Source: CAYXTW01 sp964452645 (lineage in GTDB: Bacteria > Zixibacteria > MSB-5A5 > GN15 > PGXB01). From it: a DNA stretch of 64,000 nucleotides. The stretch covers positions 1 to 64,000 of the forward strand of contig CAYVMO010000007.1 in assembly GCA_964452645.1 (NCBI GenBank), given 5' to 3'. The position numbers and the translations under genes were made by a program. The notes under the pieces were generated by a model. It saw nothing but the letters and a program-made list of their open reading frames with translations. It did no database searches and was not told where the DNA came from. Position 1 is the stretch's first letter. Every line of letters starts with the position of its first letter. Of this stretch, positions 18,374-27,703 are shown one piece after another.

Positions 18374-18889
18374 ATGAGTATCGATAGATTCAAAGACCTG
18401 CCGAGAGAAACACTTCTGGGGATGCTTGATGATTTCGCCAAAAACTGGCTGGCTCACGACGGTTTGTGGTTTCAGGCGGTTGAAAAAGAAAATGATATCG
18501 AAACCGCCATCAGGCTTGACACCGAGGCGTGGGAGCGGTTTACGCAAATCGAGGCAAAGCGCATCATGGTGCGGCATAATATCCCGCGCCACGGCGGACT
18601 GGAGGCGCTCAAAAAAGCGCTCGGTTTCAGATTGTACACCGTTCTAAACGAACAGACTATCACCGAAGAGACCGAAAACTCCTTTGTTTTTAAAATGGTC
18701 GAGTGCCGCGTGCAGTCGGCCCGCAAGCGAAAAGACCTGCCGCCTTTTCCGTGCAAATCGGTCGGCTTGGTCGAGTACTCCGAATTTGCGCGGACGATAG
18801 ATCCGCGAATTAAGACCGAATGTATCGCTTGCCCGCCTGATGAGAACGAACGTAACTACTACTGCGGCTGGCGGTTTTATATGGAGTGA
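18374..18889 (+). CDS. Conserved cytosolic protein, DUF6125-like
   Basis: A 171-residue soluble protein with no signal peptide or membrane segment. The N-terminal half (LDDFAKNWLAHDGLWFQAVE, then EAWERFTQIEAKRI) resembles small conserved proteins of anaerobes that I associate with DUF6125; this is from memory and uncertain. The C-terminal half carries five Cys, in VECRV, FPCKS, TECIACPP and YYCGW, suggesting metal binding or a redox role. The start has GAAAGG upstream of the ATG. It stands alone after the export cluster, 143 bases downstream on the same strand. Function unknown. Confidence 0.75.
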   Translation: MSIDRFKDLPRETLLGMLDDFAKNWLAHDGLWFQAVEKENDIETAIRLDTEAWERFTQIEAKRIMVRHNIPRHGGLEALKKALGFRLYTVLNEQTITEETENSFVFKMVECRVQSARKRKDLPPFPCKSVGLVEYSEFARTIDPRIKTECIACPPDENERNYYCGWRFYME

Positions 18890-18941
18890 GTGATTCAATA
18901 CGCATTGTACTTCGATTGATAATTCCTAATATTACGCGCTA

Positions 18942-19002
18942 CGTCATTGCGAGGAGGAACGAGTTACGATTTATCGGGACGAGTGACGACGTGGCAATCT
19001 CC
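18942..19002 (+). repeat. Dispersed repeat, CGTCATTGCGAGG...GTGGCAATCTC type (half copy)
   Basis: Begins CGTCATTGCGAGGAGGAACG and ends GACGACGTGGCAATCTCC. This is one arm of the palindromic element whose two-armed form lies at 47087-47224. The word is a common intergenic repeat in many bacterial genomes. The rest of the gap 18890-19149 shows nothing recognisable. Confidence 0.7.
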
Positions 19003-19149
19003 GCGTTTTGATTTAGCCATAACTTATCGAACATCGTAATCAATAATAAGGCCGAACCGTATCACCGCTTAGGAACTTGTCTAACCTTATGGGAAATTTA
19101 TATCCGGAGAAAACCATAAAAGGGAATACCGGTTTTTACAATTACTATT

Positions 19150-20322
19150 TCAAATCAGACTTCCGACCCGATTATTCTTAATAATATCCTGAAACAGCCC
19201 TATCAACTTTTTCGCGGAGTTCTCTACATCATAACGTTTGGCCGCCGTTGTTTTGAATCTGACGAATTCTTCTTTAAGTCCCGGCTGAGATATTATTCGA
19301 AGCATGGCCTCGGCCAGAGCGGCGGCATCGCCTGATGGAATTGATATTGCCGGTGTCTCCCGCGTTGCCTCACGAAGCCCCATGCAATCGGAAACAATAA
19401 TCGGAATTCCGGCGGTCAAGACCTCACAGGCAAGCAAACCATATGCTTCGGCAAGTGACGGCATCAATATTGCATCGCAACCTTTAATCAGTTTATCGAT
19501 ATCGGGGGTGAACGGAAAAAAACGAATTATTTCATTTAACTGGCTTTTTTCGACATCTTTTTTGTACTTACTTTCATAATCACCGGAACCTGCGGCCAGT
19601 ACAATAAAGTTCCTCGTATACTTGCCGGTATCCCTCAGATTGCGCACCGCTTCAATAACATAGCCGAAACCTTTCTCCGGCATAAAACGGCCAAAGTACC
19701 CGAACAGGAATATGTCCTCTTTAATTTGCAGCCTTTTGTGCAATTCACTGCCGGCATCGGGCTGTTCTTTGAAGAAGCGCTCGGAGGGAATACCATGGCG
19801 GATAACCTCCCATCTCACGCCGCTATTCTTTACTCCGGGGAATTCGCTCTGGAAATGATTTAAAATATCGGTGCTGACGGCGTGAAAGACGGTAACATTT
19901 TTTATTATTTTCTCGAAAATAAAACGTCTGATTTTGACGAACTTGCCCTGAAAGTATTTCTTCTCAAGGACGCCGTGCATCGTCAGAATGTGAGGAATCC
20001 GAAAAAAAATATTACACACGGACACATAAAATGCCGAAGTAAATCCCTGGCTGTGGATCAGGTTATATTTATTCCGCATCAATATCGCAAAGACTTTAAA
20101 AAACAACATGTTTTTTTTCAGGAAGGGATGCGCCCAATGGACCTCTATATTCTCGGACTTCATGTCCTCTTCCAGATATTCTTTCTCGATAGTCGGATTG
20201 GCTACGATTGATATCTCAAATTCGTCCTTCGGGAAATAATGATAATTATATTTTAAAAATGTCCTGATTCCGCCCAGCGGCCACATGCAAACAATTAGAA
20301 TCCTTATTTTTTTGGCAGTCAT
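19150..20322 (-). CDS. Glycosyltransferase family 4 (GT-B)
   Basis: A retaining GT-B enzyme of about 390 residues that should transfer a sugar from a nucleotide donor during polysaccharide assembly at the cytoplasmic membrane face. The N-terminal acceptor domain begins IRILIVCMWPLGGIRTFLKY. The C-terminal domain has FGYFGRFMPEKGFGYVIEAV, a donor-binding loop, and the catalytic E-x7-E region in PSLAEAYGLLACEVLTAGIP. The start was set at the ATG at 20322 (MTAKKIRI) because longer forms would overlap the upstream EpsI gene. It is the last gene of the minus-strand glycan operon. Acceptor and sugar are unknown. Confidence 0.88.
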   Translation of the reverse strand: MTAKKIRILIVCMWPLGGIRTFLKYNYHYFPKDEFEISIVANPTIEKEYLEEDMKSENIEVHWAHPFLKKNMLFFKVFAILMRNKYNLIHSQGFTSAFYVSVCNIFFRIPHILTMHGVLEKKYFQGKFVKIRRFIFEKIIKNVTVFHAVSTDILNHFQSEFPGVKNSGVRWEVIRHGIPSERFFKEQPDAGSELHKRLQIKEDIFLFGYFGRFMPEKGFGYVIEAVRNLRDTGKYTRNFIVLAAGSGDYESKYKKDVEKSQLNEIIRFFPFTPDIDKLIKGCDAILMPSLAEAYGLLACEVLTAGIPIIVSDCMGLREATRETPAISIPSGDAAALAEAMLRIISQPGLKEEFVRFKTTAAKRYDVENSAKKLIGLFQDIIKNNRVGSLI

Positions 20323-20356
20323 TTTCCGGGTTTCTCTGATCTCAAGGTGATTATCC

Positions 20357-20992
20357 TCAAAATGGCAATGATACTTCAACGTACGGATAAAATACGGTAA
20401 CGAACTGGACGGCCTCTTCGGTCGCCCGGCGAATGTCATCGTCTACGATAGTCGTTTCAAAACGTACGAATGCAATATCGTCGGGCCGCAGGAGAAAAGT
20501 ATTTTTAAGTTTATCCAGCAGGAGGAAGTATTCATCTCTGATTACACCGGACCGTGTTTGGTACCAATAGAACATTACGCTGCTTTGCGACGGATCGGAA
20601 ATCACCAGGCGATTGACCTCGATTGATAAATTATCGGAAATATTCAGGCGATACGGACTTATTTCATTTATTGTCCAGCCGCTGCCCGGAAGACAATTTT
20701 TGGGCGAATGGGGTGCTCGACCGAATTTCTGCGACCCGAAATAGGCGATAAGAAGCTCATTATGCAGACCACCGGGGTCAATATAATCACGACAGGTCGT
20801 CATATCGGCATTTAACACATCATAGGCCCATTGGTCAAAAAATATCTCGGATCCATTATATCCCGCCACGTTATAAGGGATTCCGGAAAAATCAGGCAAT
20901 GATTCAGGTTTATGTGAAATAAATCGCAGGAAGTTGCCCAGCAGTCCGCCGAAAACTAATATTGATATTGTAATTAAATATCGCTTTTTCAT
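20357..20992 (-). CDS. EpsI-family protein (exosortase-associated)
   Basis: A 211-residue exported protein with an N-terminal membrane anchor/signal (residues about 5-22) and the EpsI domain (DUF3485-like). The diagnostic motif HSPKNCLPGSGW is near residues 95-106, and YWYQTRSGVIRDEYF follows later. Family knowledge: EpsI is usually fused to, or encoded beside, an exosortase in exopolysaccharide loci. Here it stands alone, between the polymerase gene and a glycosyltransferase, and no exosortase is visible in the window. It supports assigning the locus to exosortase-type polysaccharide export or protein sorting. Confidence 0.85.
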   Translation of the reverse strand: MKKRYLITISILVFGGLLGNFLRFISHKPESLPDFSGIPYNVAGYNGSEIFFDQWAYDVLNADMTTCRDYIDPGGLHNELLIAYFGSQKFGRAPHSPKNCLPGSGWTINEISPYRLNISDNLSIEVNRLVISDPSQSSVMFYWYQTRSGVIRDEYFLLLDKLKNTFLLRPDDIAFVRFETTIVDDDIRRATEEAVQFVTVFYPYVEVSLPF

Positions 20993-21127
20993 AAAAATAA
21001 AACCATTTCAAGCGATTCATCGTTATCTGTGTTTTTACTTACCGCCAGTATAATATTTTCTATATTAAAAATCACGTATTCAAATCTACCGGCTCATGGA
21101 AACAATGGTGCGGCAGATGATTGGTCC

Positions 21128-22594
21128 TCATTGCTCCGCCAGTACCCTCATTGACTGATCGGATTGGCTTTCTGCAGCGAGGCGTTCTTTTACAAGAAAG
21201 AACATGATACTGGTAAAAGCGGCGAAAATATACCAATTAAAACGATAAACATTATGGCCGGAGACTCCCTGAACGAAAAGTAAAACCAATGAAGTCCTTA
21301 TCGCCATGGCGTTATAGAAAAGGAAATCTTTCGGCCATTCTCGATCCTTATATTTATGTAAAATATATTTTAGAGTTTTTGCAAACATATATACGAAAGC
21401 GACAAAAGTGACCAAACCAATCAGGCCCAGTTCACCCAGCAACTCCCCGGGTAAATTATGGGCGTTGCTGTACACTCCTCCGGTTTCGTAATGAGCACGG
21501 GGGAAATTGCCGATACCGACCCCGGTCAGCGGCCGCATACTGAACAACTTCATTCCTGCAATAAAACCTTCAATCCTTCCCGAAGCGGATTCGTCCGCGA
21601 CCATCCCGTCTTCCACATCTATATTCGTCAATGTTTCAATTCTTTCTTTGTACTGCTCGGGCATCGCAAAAAATATTGTAATACTAAATATCACGGCCCC
21701 GAGAACACCGATAAGCCGATGTCTGCTGTACCAGCCAATTACCAATAGAAAGACCAGCATACTCAACTGCCCACCTCTCGAGCCCGTCAGAATAACGGTC
21801 CAGATGGAGGCAATTATTATCAGGACAATAAAAACTCTGAGTATGATGTTTCGGTAATTTTTTATGAAGTAATATAGAAAAGGTAGTCCGAGTACAAGCG
21901 AATTTGCAACCGCATTCGGATGAGAATTGAGCCCGTCTTCGGCGACACCTCTTGCCCTCTGGATACCCATGCTGTAGTGAGCCGTTCCAAAATAATAATC
22001 GATTGAGGAAGATAAGGCTATATACAGGTTGGATAATATAAAAAGCCAGACAATCGCTTCGAGATTCGTTTTTGATCTGGCAATCTGTATAATAAGAAAA
22101 AATACAAGGAATGTTTTGAAAAATTCAAAAAATGCATTCCAGGCCATGGTGACATCGCACAGATAAGTGAATCCCGGAACGGATGCCAGCGCGGCGGTAA
22201 CAAAGGCCATAACGACCATATCAAGCCGGGACAGTTTTATCTCATGTCTTTTTAAAGCAATGTGGACGGCAAGAATCGCCAGGAGTATTAAAGCGACAAT
22301 CTTTTCGTAATGTACCGGCACCGGAAATAGTTCATATGGTCTGAAAAAGAAAATAAATAAATATAAGAATAGTCCGACGAAGGGATACCTTATAGCCGCT
22401 ACTACAAATACTGCGCCCGGTATCATAATGATGGGGAGCAAATTATAAGGGCCGGGGAGCAGCAAAAATCCGGCACTGACTACGGAAGCAACGATTACGA
22501 ATAAATATATTAGATGTTTATAACTTATTATTTCCGGGACATGAACTACATTGGTCCTGTTTCCGTATACCGCGATTTTATCGTTGCTTGACAA
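21128..22594 (-). CDS. O-antigen ligase / Wzy-like polysaccharide polymerase
   Basis: A 488-residue polytopic membrane protein with roughly 11-12 hydrophobic segments. It carries the Wzy_C/O-antigen-ligase signature late in the chain: GVGIGNFPRAHYE followed by SNAHNLPGELLGELGLIG. Such enzymes join undecaprenyl-linked glycan units or ligate glycan to an acceptor in the periplasm. It resembles the ligases of exosortase-linked loci. The start appears to be TTG at 22594, with GAGG 8 bases upstream; no ATG fits. The 208-base gap before it (22595-22802) contains no convincing gene. Confidence 0.88.
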   Translation of the reverse strand: MSSNDKIAVYGNRTNVVHVPEIISYKHLIYLFVIVASVVSAGFLLLPGPYNLLPIIMIPGAVFVVAAIRYPFVGLFLYLFIFFFRPYELFPVPVHYEKIVALILLAILAVHIALKRHEIKLSRLDMVVMAFVTAALASVPGFTYLCDVTMAWNAFFEFFKTFLVFFLIIQIARSKTNLEAIVWLFILSNLYIALSSSIDYYFGTAHYSMGIQRARGVAEDGLNSHPNAVANSLVLGLPFLYYFIKNYRNIILRVFIVLIIIASIWTVILTGSRGGQLSMLVFLLVIGWYSRHRLIGVLGAVIFSITIFFAMPEQYKERIETLTNIDVEDGMVADESASGRIEGFIAGMKLFSMRPLTGVGIGNFPRAHYETGGVYSNAHNLPGELLGELGLIGLVTFVAFVYMFAKTLKYILHKYKDREWPKDFLFYNAMAIRTSLVLLFVQGVSGHNVYRFNWYIFAAFTSIMFFLVKERLAAESQSDQSMRVLAEQ

Positions 22595-22802
22595 AGAAAG
22601 TCCTCAGTCTATTTTGCCGTGAATTCCGGTTTTTCAAAATTTTCGTACTCCGGACAACGGCATAAACTATTCTTACCCAAAATAAATACGCAACCGGCAG
22701 GCCGGTTATCACAGGGGGTTTTCGCCAATTTCTTCGATTTTCTATAATCTCCTACAAATAAGATATATTTCAGTTCTTCGGAATTCAAAGTCAAGACTAT
22801 AA

Positions 22803-24107
22803 TTATTCCTTTATAATCGGGACTCCGTAGGTTTTCTCAAATTCCGCATATGCCCCCTTAAAGCTAAGACTGTGTTGTTCATCAACATACACCGGCTCAG
22901 GTCGCCAGAAATGGGGAACGATATCTTCAGTCCAGACTTCGCCCGATTTCAGGGCATTTTCTCTGAGGGCGGAATTCAACACCGCGGTACTGTCAAAACA
23001 TGAAATGTCATTCGATAATACCCACTCGCGAGGAGAAAACCTGTCATACGCATTTATGAAATCATTCAATTGAATTGCGATATTTTTATGGTGAAGCAGC
23101 TTTCCGGTTTTTTCATTAATATAGAATTTTGATCCGATATTCGCGTCCGCGAATACTCCTGCCGGAACATCGGCAAACATCGACTCCACGATGGATACGC
23201 ATGACCCTTCATTCCCGGAAAATATCAGGCTGACTTTCGCGGATCTTAGCGCCCGGAACATCTCTTTGTCAGGCAGTCCGACCTGAAGAGTTATCTTATC
23301 TTCGACCCCATAAATTTTTGCCTCGTGTTTTATCGTATTTTCCGTCCGACCGTCCATACTCCTTCCCAGCAAAAGAACTTTTGTCGATGGCGGCATTTTC
23401 TTTAAGGCCTTAAATAGCAGAAAGTGTCTTTTATAAAAGGCAAAATTGGCGAGCATGACAATATCAAAATCCTTATGTACCGAATTATCAATGTCAAAAA
23501 GATCCGGATTGACCCAGTTGGAGGATTGAAGAGGTATTGTAATTGTATTATCGGCAAGTCTCTGAAAAGCCGGAATATCGTCAAAATTGCTTAAAATATG
23601 ATATAAAGTCCCCGGCCACATTTTGGCGGCAATAAGAAAGGGAAAATCATGGGGCGGTGACCATGTCGGCGCCAGCACCAGGTTATAATCGGCGGACAGC
23701 CTATCGATATTTGCATATCTGAAAAGCTTTAACCATTGATTCTCGAAGGCAATAAAAAGAACACCCTTTTCATGCTTGCCCACGGGTCTTTTAAGAATAA
23801 TTCCCTTTTGAATTTCTCTGTCCCTGGTTGACGGAAATAACCAGTCCCAATCCAGAGCACTTACATCAAGTTCTTTCATTCTGTCAAGAATATTCGATTC
23901 CAATTTTCTTAACAGGTTTGGAGAAGGACACACTCTGGCCGCTTTGATTAAACGCCTAAGAGATAGCGCAACGTCTTTTTGGCTTCTCCGCTTTCTAAGC
24001 TTTTCCGATTTTTCAATATAATAACTGGCAGCGAACAAACAGGCCTTATTGAACCTTAAAAAGTTGCCGAATTCCAGCTGCCATCTTTGGATAAAATCCG
24101 GTTTCAT
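22803..24107 (-). CDS. Glycosyltransferase (GT-B fold, GT4-like)
   Basis: A 434-residue protein whose C-terminal half is GT4-like: KVLLLGRSMDGR, then a donor loop, then SGNEGSCVSIVESMFADVPAG, holding the E-x7-E type catalytic/donor segment. The N-terminal ~110 residues are basic and helical and differ from the neighbouring GT4 enzymes, so the protein may have an unusual acceptor or a partner-binding extension. It belongs to the run of glycosyltransferases in this minus-strand locus. Donor and acceptor unknown; annotation as glycosyltransferase is fairly secure, substrate not. Confidence 0.8.
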   Translation of the reverse strand: MKPDFIQRWQLEFGNFLRFNKACLFAASYYIEKSEKLRKRRSQKDVALSLRRLIKAARVCPSPNLLRKLESNILDRMKELDVSALDWDWLFPSTRDREIQKGIILKRPVGKHEKGVLFIAFENQWLKLFRYANIDRLSADYNLVLAPTWSPPHDFPFLIAAKMWPGTLYHILSNFDDIPAFQRLADNTITIPLQSSNWVNPDLFDIDNSVHKDFDIVMLANFAFYKRHFLLFKALKKMPPSTKVLLLGRSMDGRTENTIKHEAKIYGVEDKITLQVGLPDKEMFRALRSAKVSLIFSGNEGSCVSIVESMFADVPAGVFADANIGSKFYINEKTGKLLHHKNIAIQLNDFINAYDRFSPREWVLSNDISCFDSTAVLNSALRENALKSGEVWTEDIVPHFWRPEPVYVDEQHSLSFKGAYAEFEKTYGVPIIKE

Positions 24108-24150
24108 AATCTATTCCTTAAGCCTCCATAATCGTACATCAGAAATAGGT

Positions 24151-25281
24151 TCAATTCAAATTACTCTTGATTCCCAAAATCTCATAATAGAAATCCGAGG
24201 TTTGTTTGACCATCCGCGGACCACTATATAGAACTCGAGCTTTTTCTACCGCCGATTTGCCTATTTCGCGGCGCAATTCATAGTCGTCGAGAAGCCTTTC
24301 AACGAATTTCTTCATAGTTTCCAGATCGCCCATTTCCGCCAGGAAGCCGGTTATACCGTGCTCGATGATTTCCCGATTGCCCCCCGTATTAAAAGCAACT
24401 GCCGGGATGCCACAGAGTTGATATTCAATCAGAGCGTTGGATAATCCTTCGGATTCCGACGTTAAGACACCAACGTCAAAGAGTTTTATATAATCATATA
24501 TGTCTTCCGACGTGTGGGCGAAATTAATCTTATCTTCTATATTTTCTTTTTTAATTTGCTCTTTAAGTTGATTGATTAAATGACCGGTTCCAATAATGAC
24601 AAAATGAGTCTTCGGTCTTGTTATTTGCGCGGCGAGCGAAATAAAATAATCAAGCCGTTTTACCTCCCGCAGATTGGCTACAATCCCGACCAGGAGTGCA
24701 TCTTCCGGAACCTTTATATCCGCTTTCGTCAACTTCGAGTTTTGATAATCAGGCAGATTGAAAATGCCGTTATGGATTACCTTAACCCTGTCCGCACGGA
24801 ATTTTTCCTTTTCGATAACGACTCGTTTAATCGCTTCGCAATTGGTCGAAAACCAATCTGCCATACGATTTACCTGTCGCAGACTGAAGAGCAATTTAGG
24901 TGTGTACCAGAATCCAATATCACGGCGGCTGACAACAATTTTCCGGCAGCCCCCCAGAAAGCCACCCAGGACACCGATAAAATTCGAATCTACAAAAAAA
25001 GTATGCACAATATCGACTTTTTGCCGACGAACCAGACCGGCCAATTTAAACACGCCCCATAAGCCTCCCGGGCTTAAAAGACGATTGACACGCAGCCGAA
25101 CATGGGGACAATTTATCCTCAAAAATTGCTTATTTTCATCTTTCGGCGGTTGCCTGAGGGTAATGATGGTCGGTTCAAACCGGTTCCGGTCAAGATGAGC
25201 GATTAATTCGGTTAATTGGTATTCCGTTCCGGCCCCGGAGGTCATACGATCAATAATATAGAAGATTTTTATTTTTTCCAT
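24151..25281 (-). CDS. Glycosyltransferase family 4
   Basis: A 376-residue GT4 enzyme. The N-terminal domain has IKIFYIIDRMTSGAGTEYQL, including the Gly-rich acceptor loop. The C-terminal domain has GIVANLREVKRLDYFISLA, the phosphate-binding region, and SESEGLSNALIEYQLCGIPA with both catalytic-region Glu residues, then NTGGNREIIEHGITGFL. It ends 43 bases before the next downstream gene and starts 7 bases after the previous gene ends, consistent with one operon. Confidence 0.9.
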   Translation of the reverse strand: MEKIKIFYIIDRMTSGAGTEYQLTELIAHLDRNRFEPTIITLRQPPKDENKQFLRINCPHVRLRVNRLLSPGGLWGVFKLAGLVRRQKVDIVHTFFVDSNFIGVLGGFLGGCRKIVVSRRDIGFWYTPKLLFSLRQVNRMADWFSTNCEAIKRVVIEKEKFRADRVKVIHNGIFNLPDYQNSKLTKADIKVPEDALLVGIVANLREVKRLDYFISLAAQITRPKTHFVIIGTGHLINQLKEQIKKENIEDKINFAHTSEDIYDYIKLFDVGVLTSESEGLSNALIEYQLCGIPAVAFNTGGNREIIEHGITGFLAEMGDLETMKKFVERLLDDYELRREIGKSAVEKARVLYSGPRMVKQTSDFYYEILGIKSNLN

Positions 25282-25288
25282 AAATCGA

Positions 25289-26404
25289 TCAATCCTGGGG
25301 GATTTGTCCCGAATTCAATACATCCTTATAGATTTCGGTCAACCGCTCGGCCTGATACCTGAAATTATATTTCTGACCGATCAGTTCGAAACCACGCTTT
25401 CCGAAATCGGCCATTAATTCGGGATTGTTCAAACCTTTTAAAATTGCCTGTCCGAGTCCTTTGGAATCGCCGACATCGGCCAAAAGGCCGGTTTTGCCGT
25501 CTTCAATGATTTCCGGGATTCCCCCGGCGCGTGAGGCAACAACGCCGACAGCCTGCTTCCATGCTTCCAGTATTACCATCGGGTGGCCTTCGGATAACGA
25601 TGGAATAACCAGAAAGTCCAGCCTTTTATATATCTGTTCAGTATCCGCTATAAAACCCTTAAAACTGACTACATCTGATAGTCCGAGTGTACGAACCATT
25701 TTTTCGAGTTTACTTTTTTCAGGGCCGAAACCATAGACTTCAAGCAAAAATAAGGGCACTTCTTTCTTTATACCGGCCAGAGCCTCCAACAATATATGTA
25801 ATCCTTTTTCAAAACTAAGACGGCCCACAACGCCGATTATCGGCCTGTTGTTGATGATTTTGGAGGGCGGTCGGAAATCCTCGGCCATTTCAATAGCATT
25901 ATAGACGACATGAATCTTCTCGCCGGAAATACCGGATTGTCGCAGCAGGTTTCGGGTTGCATCAGAGATTGTAATGACTCTATCGAGCCGGGGCAAAATC
26001 CTTTTGTCCAGCCGGTTATAGAATTTCATGCGGAGACATTCAGCCGTCCAGCCATGGAAATAAGCCACCTGAGGAATATTTATCTTTCTGGTCGCCAGGT
26101 ATCCGTAGAAGTTTGATTTATACTCGTGGCTGACAAGCAGCTCAATCTTCCGACCTGATATTATCTCTCTGAGTCTTCCGGGAATATGAGGATCAAACAG
26201 GTGGTTATCTTCAATTGCCGCGGAGGGAATTCCCTGTTTATTGAGTTCTTCCAGAAAATCATTGGTTTTATCCGGCTTTTTATATGACACGCAGAGGCAA
26301 TTAAAGGAGTCAAGATATTTGGTTTGCCCGACAATCAATCTTTCGGGACTACCATAGAACTCCGACCCGCGCAGGTGCATAATCGAAGGTTTCGTATTTT
26401 TCAC
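25289..26404 (-). CDS. Glycosyltransferase family 4
   Basis: A GT4 enzyme of about 371 residues. Diagnostic parts are GVVGRLSFEKGLHILLEALA, VVSFKGFIADTEQIY, and PSLSEGHPMVILEAWKQAVG, followed by SRAGGIPEIIEDGKTGLL. I place the start at GTG 26404 because AAGGTGA lies 6 bases upstream; the in-frame TTG at 26410 would abut the ribosome site. It likely acts with the adjacent GT4 genes to build the repeat unit of a surface polysaccharide; sugar specificity is not readable. Confidence 0.9.
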   Translation of the reverse strand: MKNTKPSIMHLRGSEFYGSPERLIVGQTKYLDSFNCLCVSYKKPDKTNDFLEELNKQGIPSAAIEDNHLFDPHIPGRLREIISGRKIELLVSHEYKSNFYGYLATRKINIPQVAYFHGWTAECLRMKFYNRLDKRILPRLDRVITISDATRNLLRQSGISGEKIHVVYNAIEMAEDFRPPSKIINNRPIIGVVGRLSFEKGLHILLEALAGIKKEVPLFLLEVYGFGPEKSKLEKMVRTLGLSDVVSFKGFIADTEQIYKRLDFLVIPSLSEGHPMVILEAWKQAVGVVASRAGGIPEIIEDGKTGLLADVGDSKGLGQAILKGLNNPELMADFGKRGFELIGQKYNFRYQAERLTEIYKDVLNSGQIPQD

Positions 26405-26452
26405 TATCAATCACCTTCAGTTGGAACAAAGTACTGTAAATAAAGACATTTC

Positions 26453-27652
26453 TTACGAATTTACAATTGATTCCAGAAAGTCATTTAGTTTCCGGCCCAG
26501 ATCCCGCCAACAATAATGCTTTTCGACCAGATTTCTGCCTTCCTCACCAAGCCTTAGCCTGAGGGAATTATCCTCGAGGCACCGTATCACCGCCTCGGCA
26601 AACTGCTTTTTATCGTCTGCGAGAATAATATTTTTGTCGTCCGTCACAATAAGCCCCTCTGCCCCGATCGTTGTAGAGACAACCGCTTTTTTCATCGCCA
26701 GGGCTTCAAGGATTTTAAGTCTCGTTCCGCCGCCTACCCGAAGTGGGACGATGAACAGAGCCGCTTTGGCAATATACGGTCTGACGTCATCAACCGTTCC
26801 GATAATCGTAATCCCGTCGATTTTTTCAATGCTTTTGATTTTGCCCGGTGGATTGCGCCCGATAAAAGTAGCCCGAACCCGGGGATTTTTTTTCTTTATA
26901 ATCGGAAATATCTCGGTGGCAAAAAAAACGGCAGCATCCTGATTGGGCCGCCAGTCCATGGAACCGGTGGTGACCAGCATATCGGGATCGATGGCGGTGT
27001 CCAGGGGCCGGAAGTAGTCGATGTCAACGCCGTTTTCGATGACTTCCAATTGTCCGCCAAAATCAAATTCACGTATTACGGAGGCTTCATCTTTACTGAC
27101 GGCGGTAACTCCATCCGCCCATTTAAAGCACTTCTTTTCAAAGGCCAATATTTTTTTGTACTGAATAGCTATGTATATCTTTTTGACAGGATTGGATTCG
27201 GTATCCCGGTACCTTCTCCAAATCCTTGATTCGATGTTATGCGTTACTATTACTTTTTTCGGAAATGATATATCTTTAATGAATAGCGCATATGGTGTCC
27301 ATTCGCAGATTATTATATCGTATTGATTTTCTTCAATAAGCCGGCAGAGTGCTTTTTTGAATGTCTTTGTATAATGACTGGTAACGATATATGGATATCG
27401 GGAAAACAGATTGAGAAAAAGCCTGACGTAAAATCTTATGCCTGCCTGGGTACGATCGGGCTTGGGCACGCCAAACGGTTTGATGTTATTCTCCCTTAAA
27501 ACACGACCGGTATCTGATTGGGCGTCACCGTAAGCAAGATATGAAACCTCGTTTGATTTCGACAATTCGCGATAAAGATTGAAAGTCCTGATTCTCTTGC
27601 CGCTGTTGAGGGGAATGGGAAATTCTTCATCAATGACCAGAATTTTCATCAT
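26453..27652 (-). CDS. Glycosyltransferase, GT4 type resembling exosortase-locus transferases
   Basis: About 399 residues, beginning MMKILVIDEEFPIPLNSGKR. The C-terminal half contains TGSMDWRPNQDAAVFF, ATFIGRNPP and VPLRVGGGTRLKILEALAMK, a pattern typical of the Stp1-like glycosyltransferases in exosortase-A exopolysaccharide loci. Family members usually begin at this point; an in-frame ATG at 27682 would add 10 basic residues (MRVRPKIRVR) and cannot be excluded. The upstream gene ends at 27704. Confidence 0.87.
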   Translation of the reverse strand: MMKILVIDEEFPIPLNSGKRIRTFNLYRELSKSNEVSYLAYGDAQSDTGRVLRENNIKPFGVPKPDRTQAGIRFYVRLFLNLFSRYPYIVTSHYTKTFKKALCRLIEENQYDIIICEWTPYALFIKDISFPKKVIVTHNIESRIWRRYRDTESNPVKKIYIAIQYKKILAFEKKCFKWADGVTAVSKDEASVIREFDFGGQLEVIENGVDIDYFRPLDTAIDPDMLVTTGSMDWRPNQDAAVFFATEIFPIIKKKNPRVRATFIGRNPPGKIKSIEKIDGITIIGTVDDVRPYIAKAALFIVPLRVGGGTRLKILEALAMKKAVVSTTIGAEGLIVTDDKNIILADDKKQFAEAVIRCLEDNSLRLRLGEEGRNLVEKHYCWRDLGRKLNDFLESIVNS

Positions 27653-27703
27653 ACGAACCCGGATTTTCGGCCGCACTCTCATCCATCCGGCCGTTTCGAC
27701 TTT

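Noticed and set aside
22609..22794. 61-codon minus-strand frame between two glycan genes
   Set aside because: Only a TTG start, no Shine-Dalgarno and no protein-like pattern, although it fills the gap neatly.
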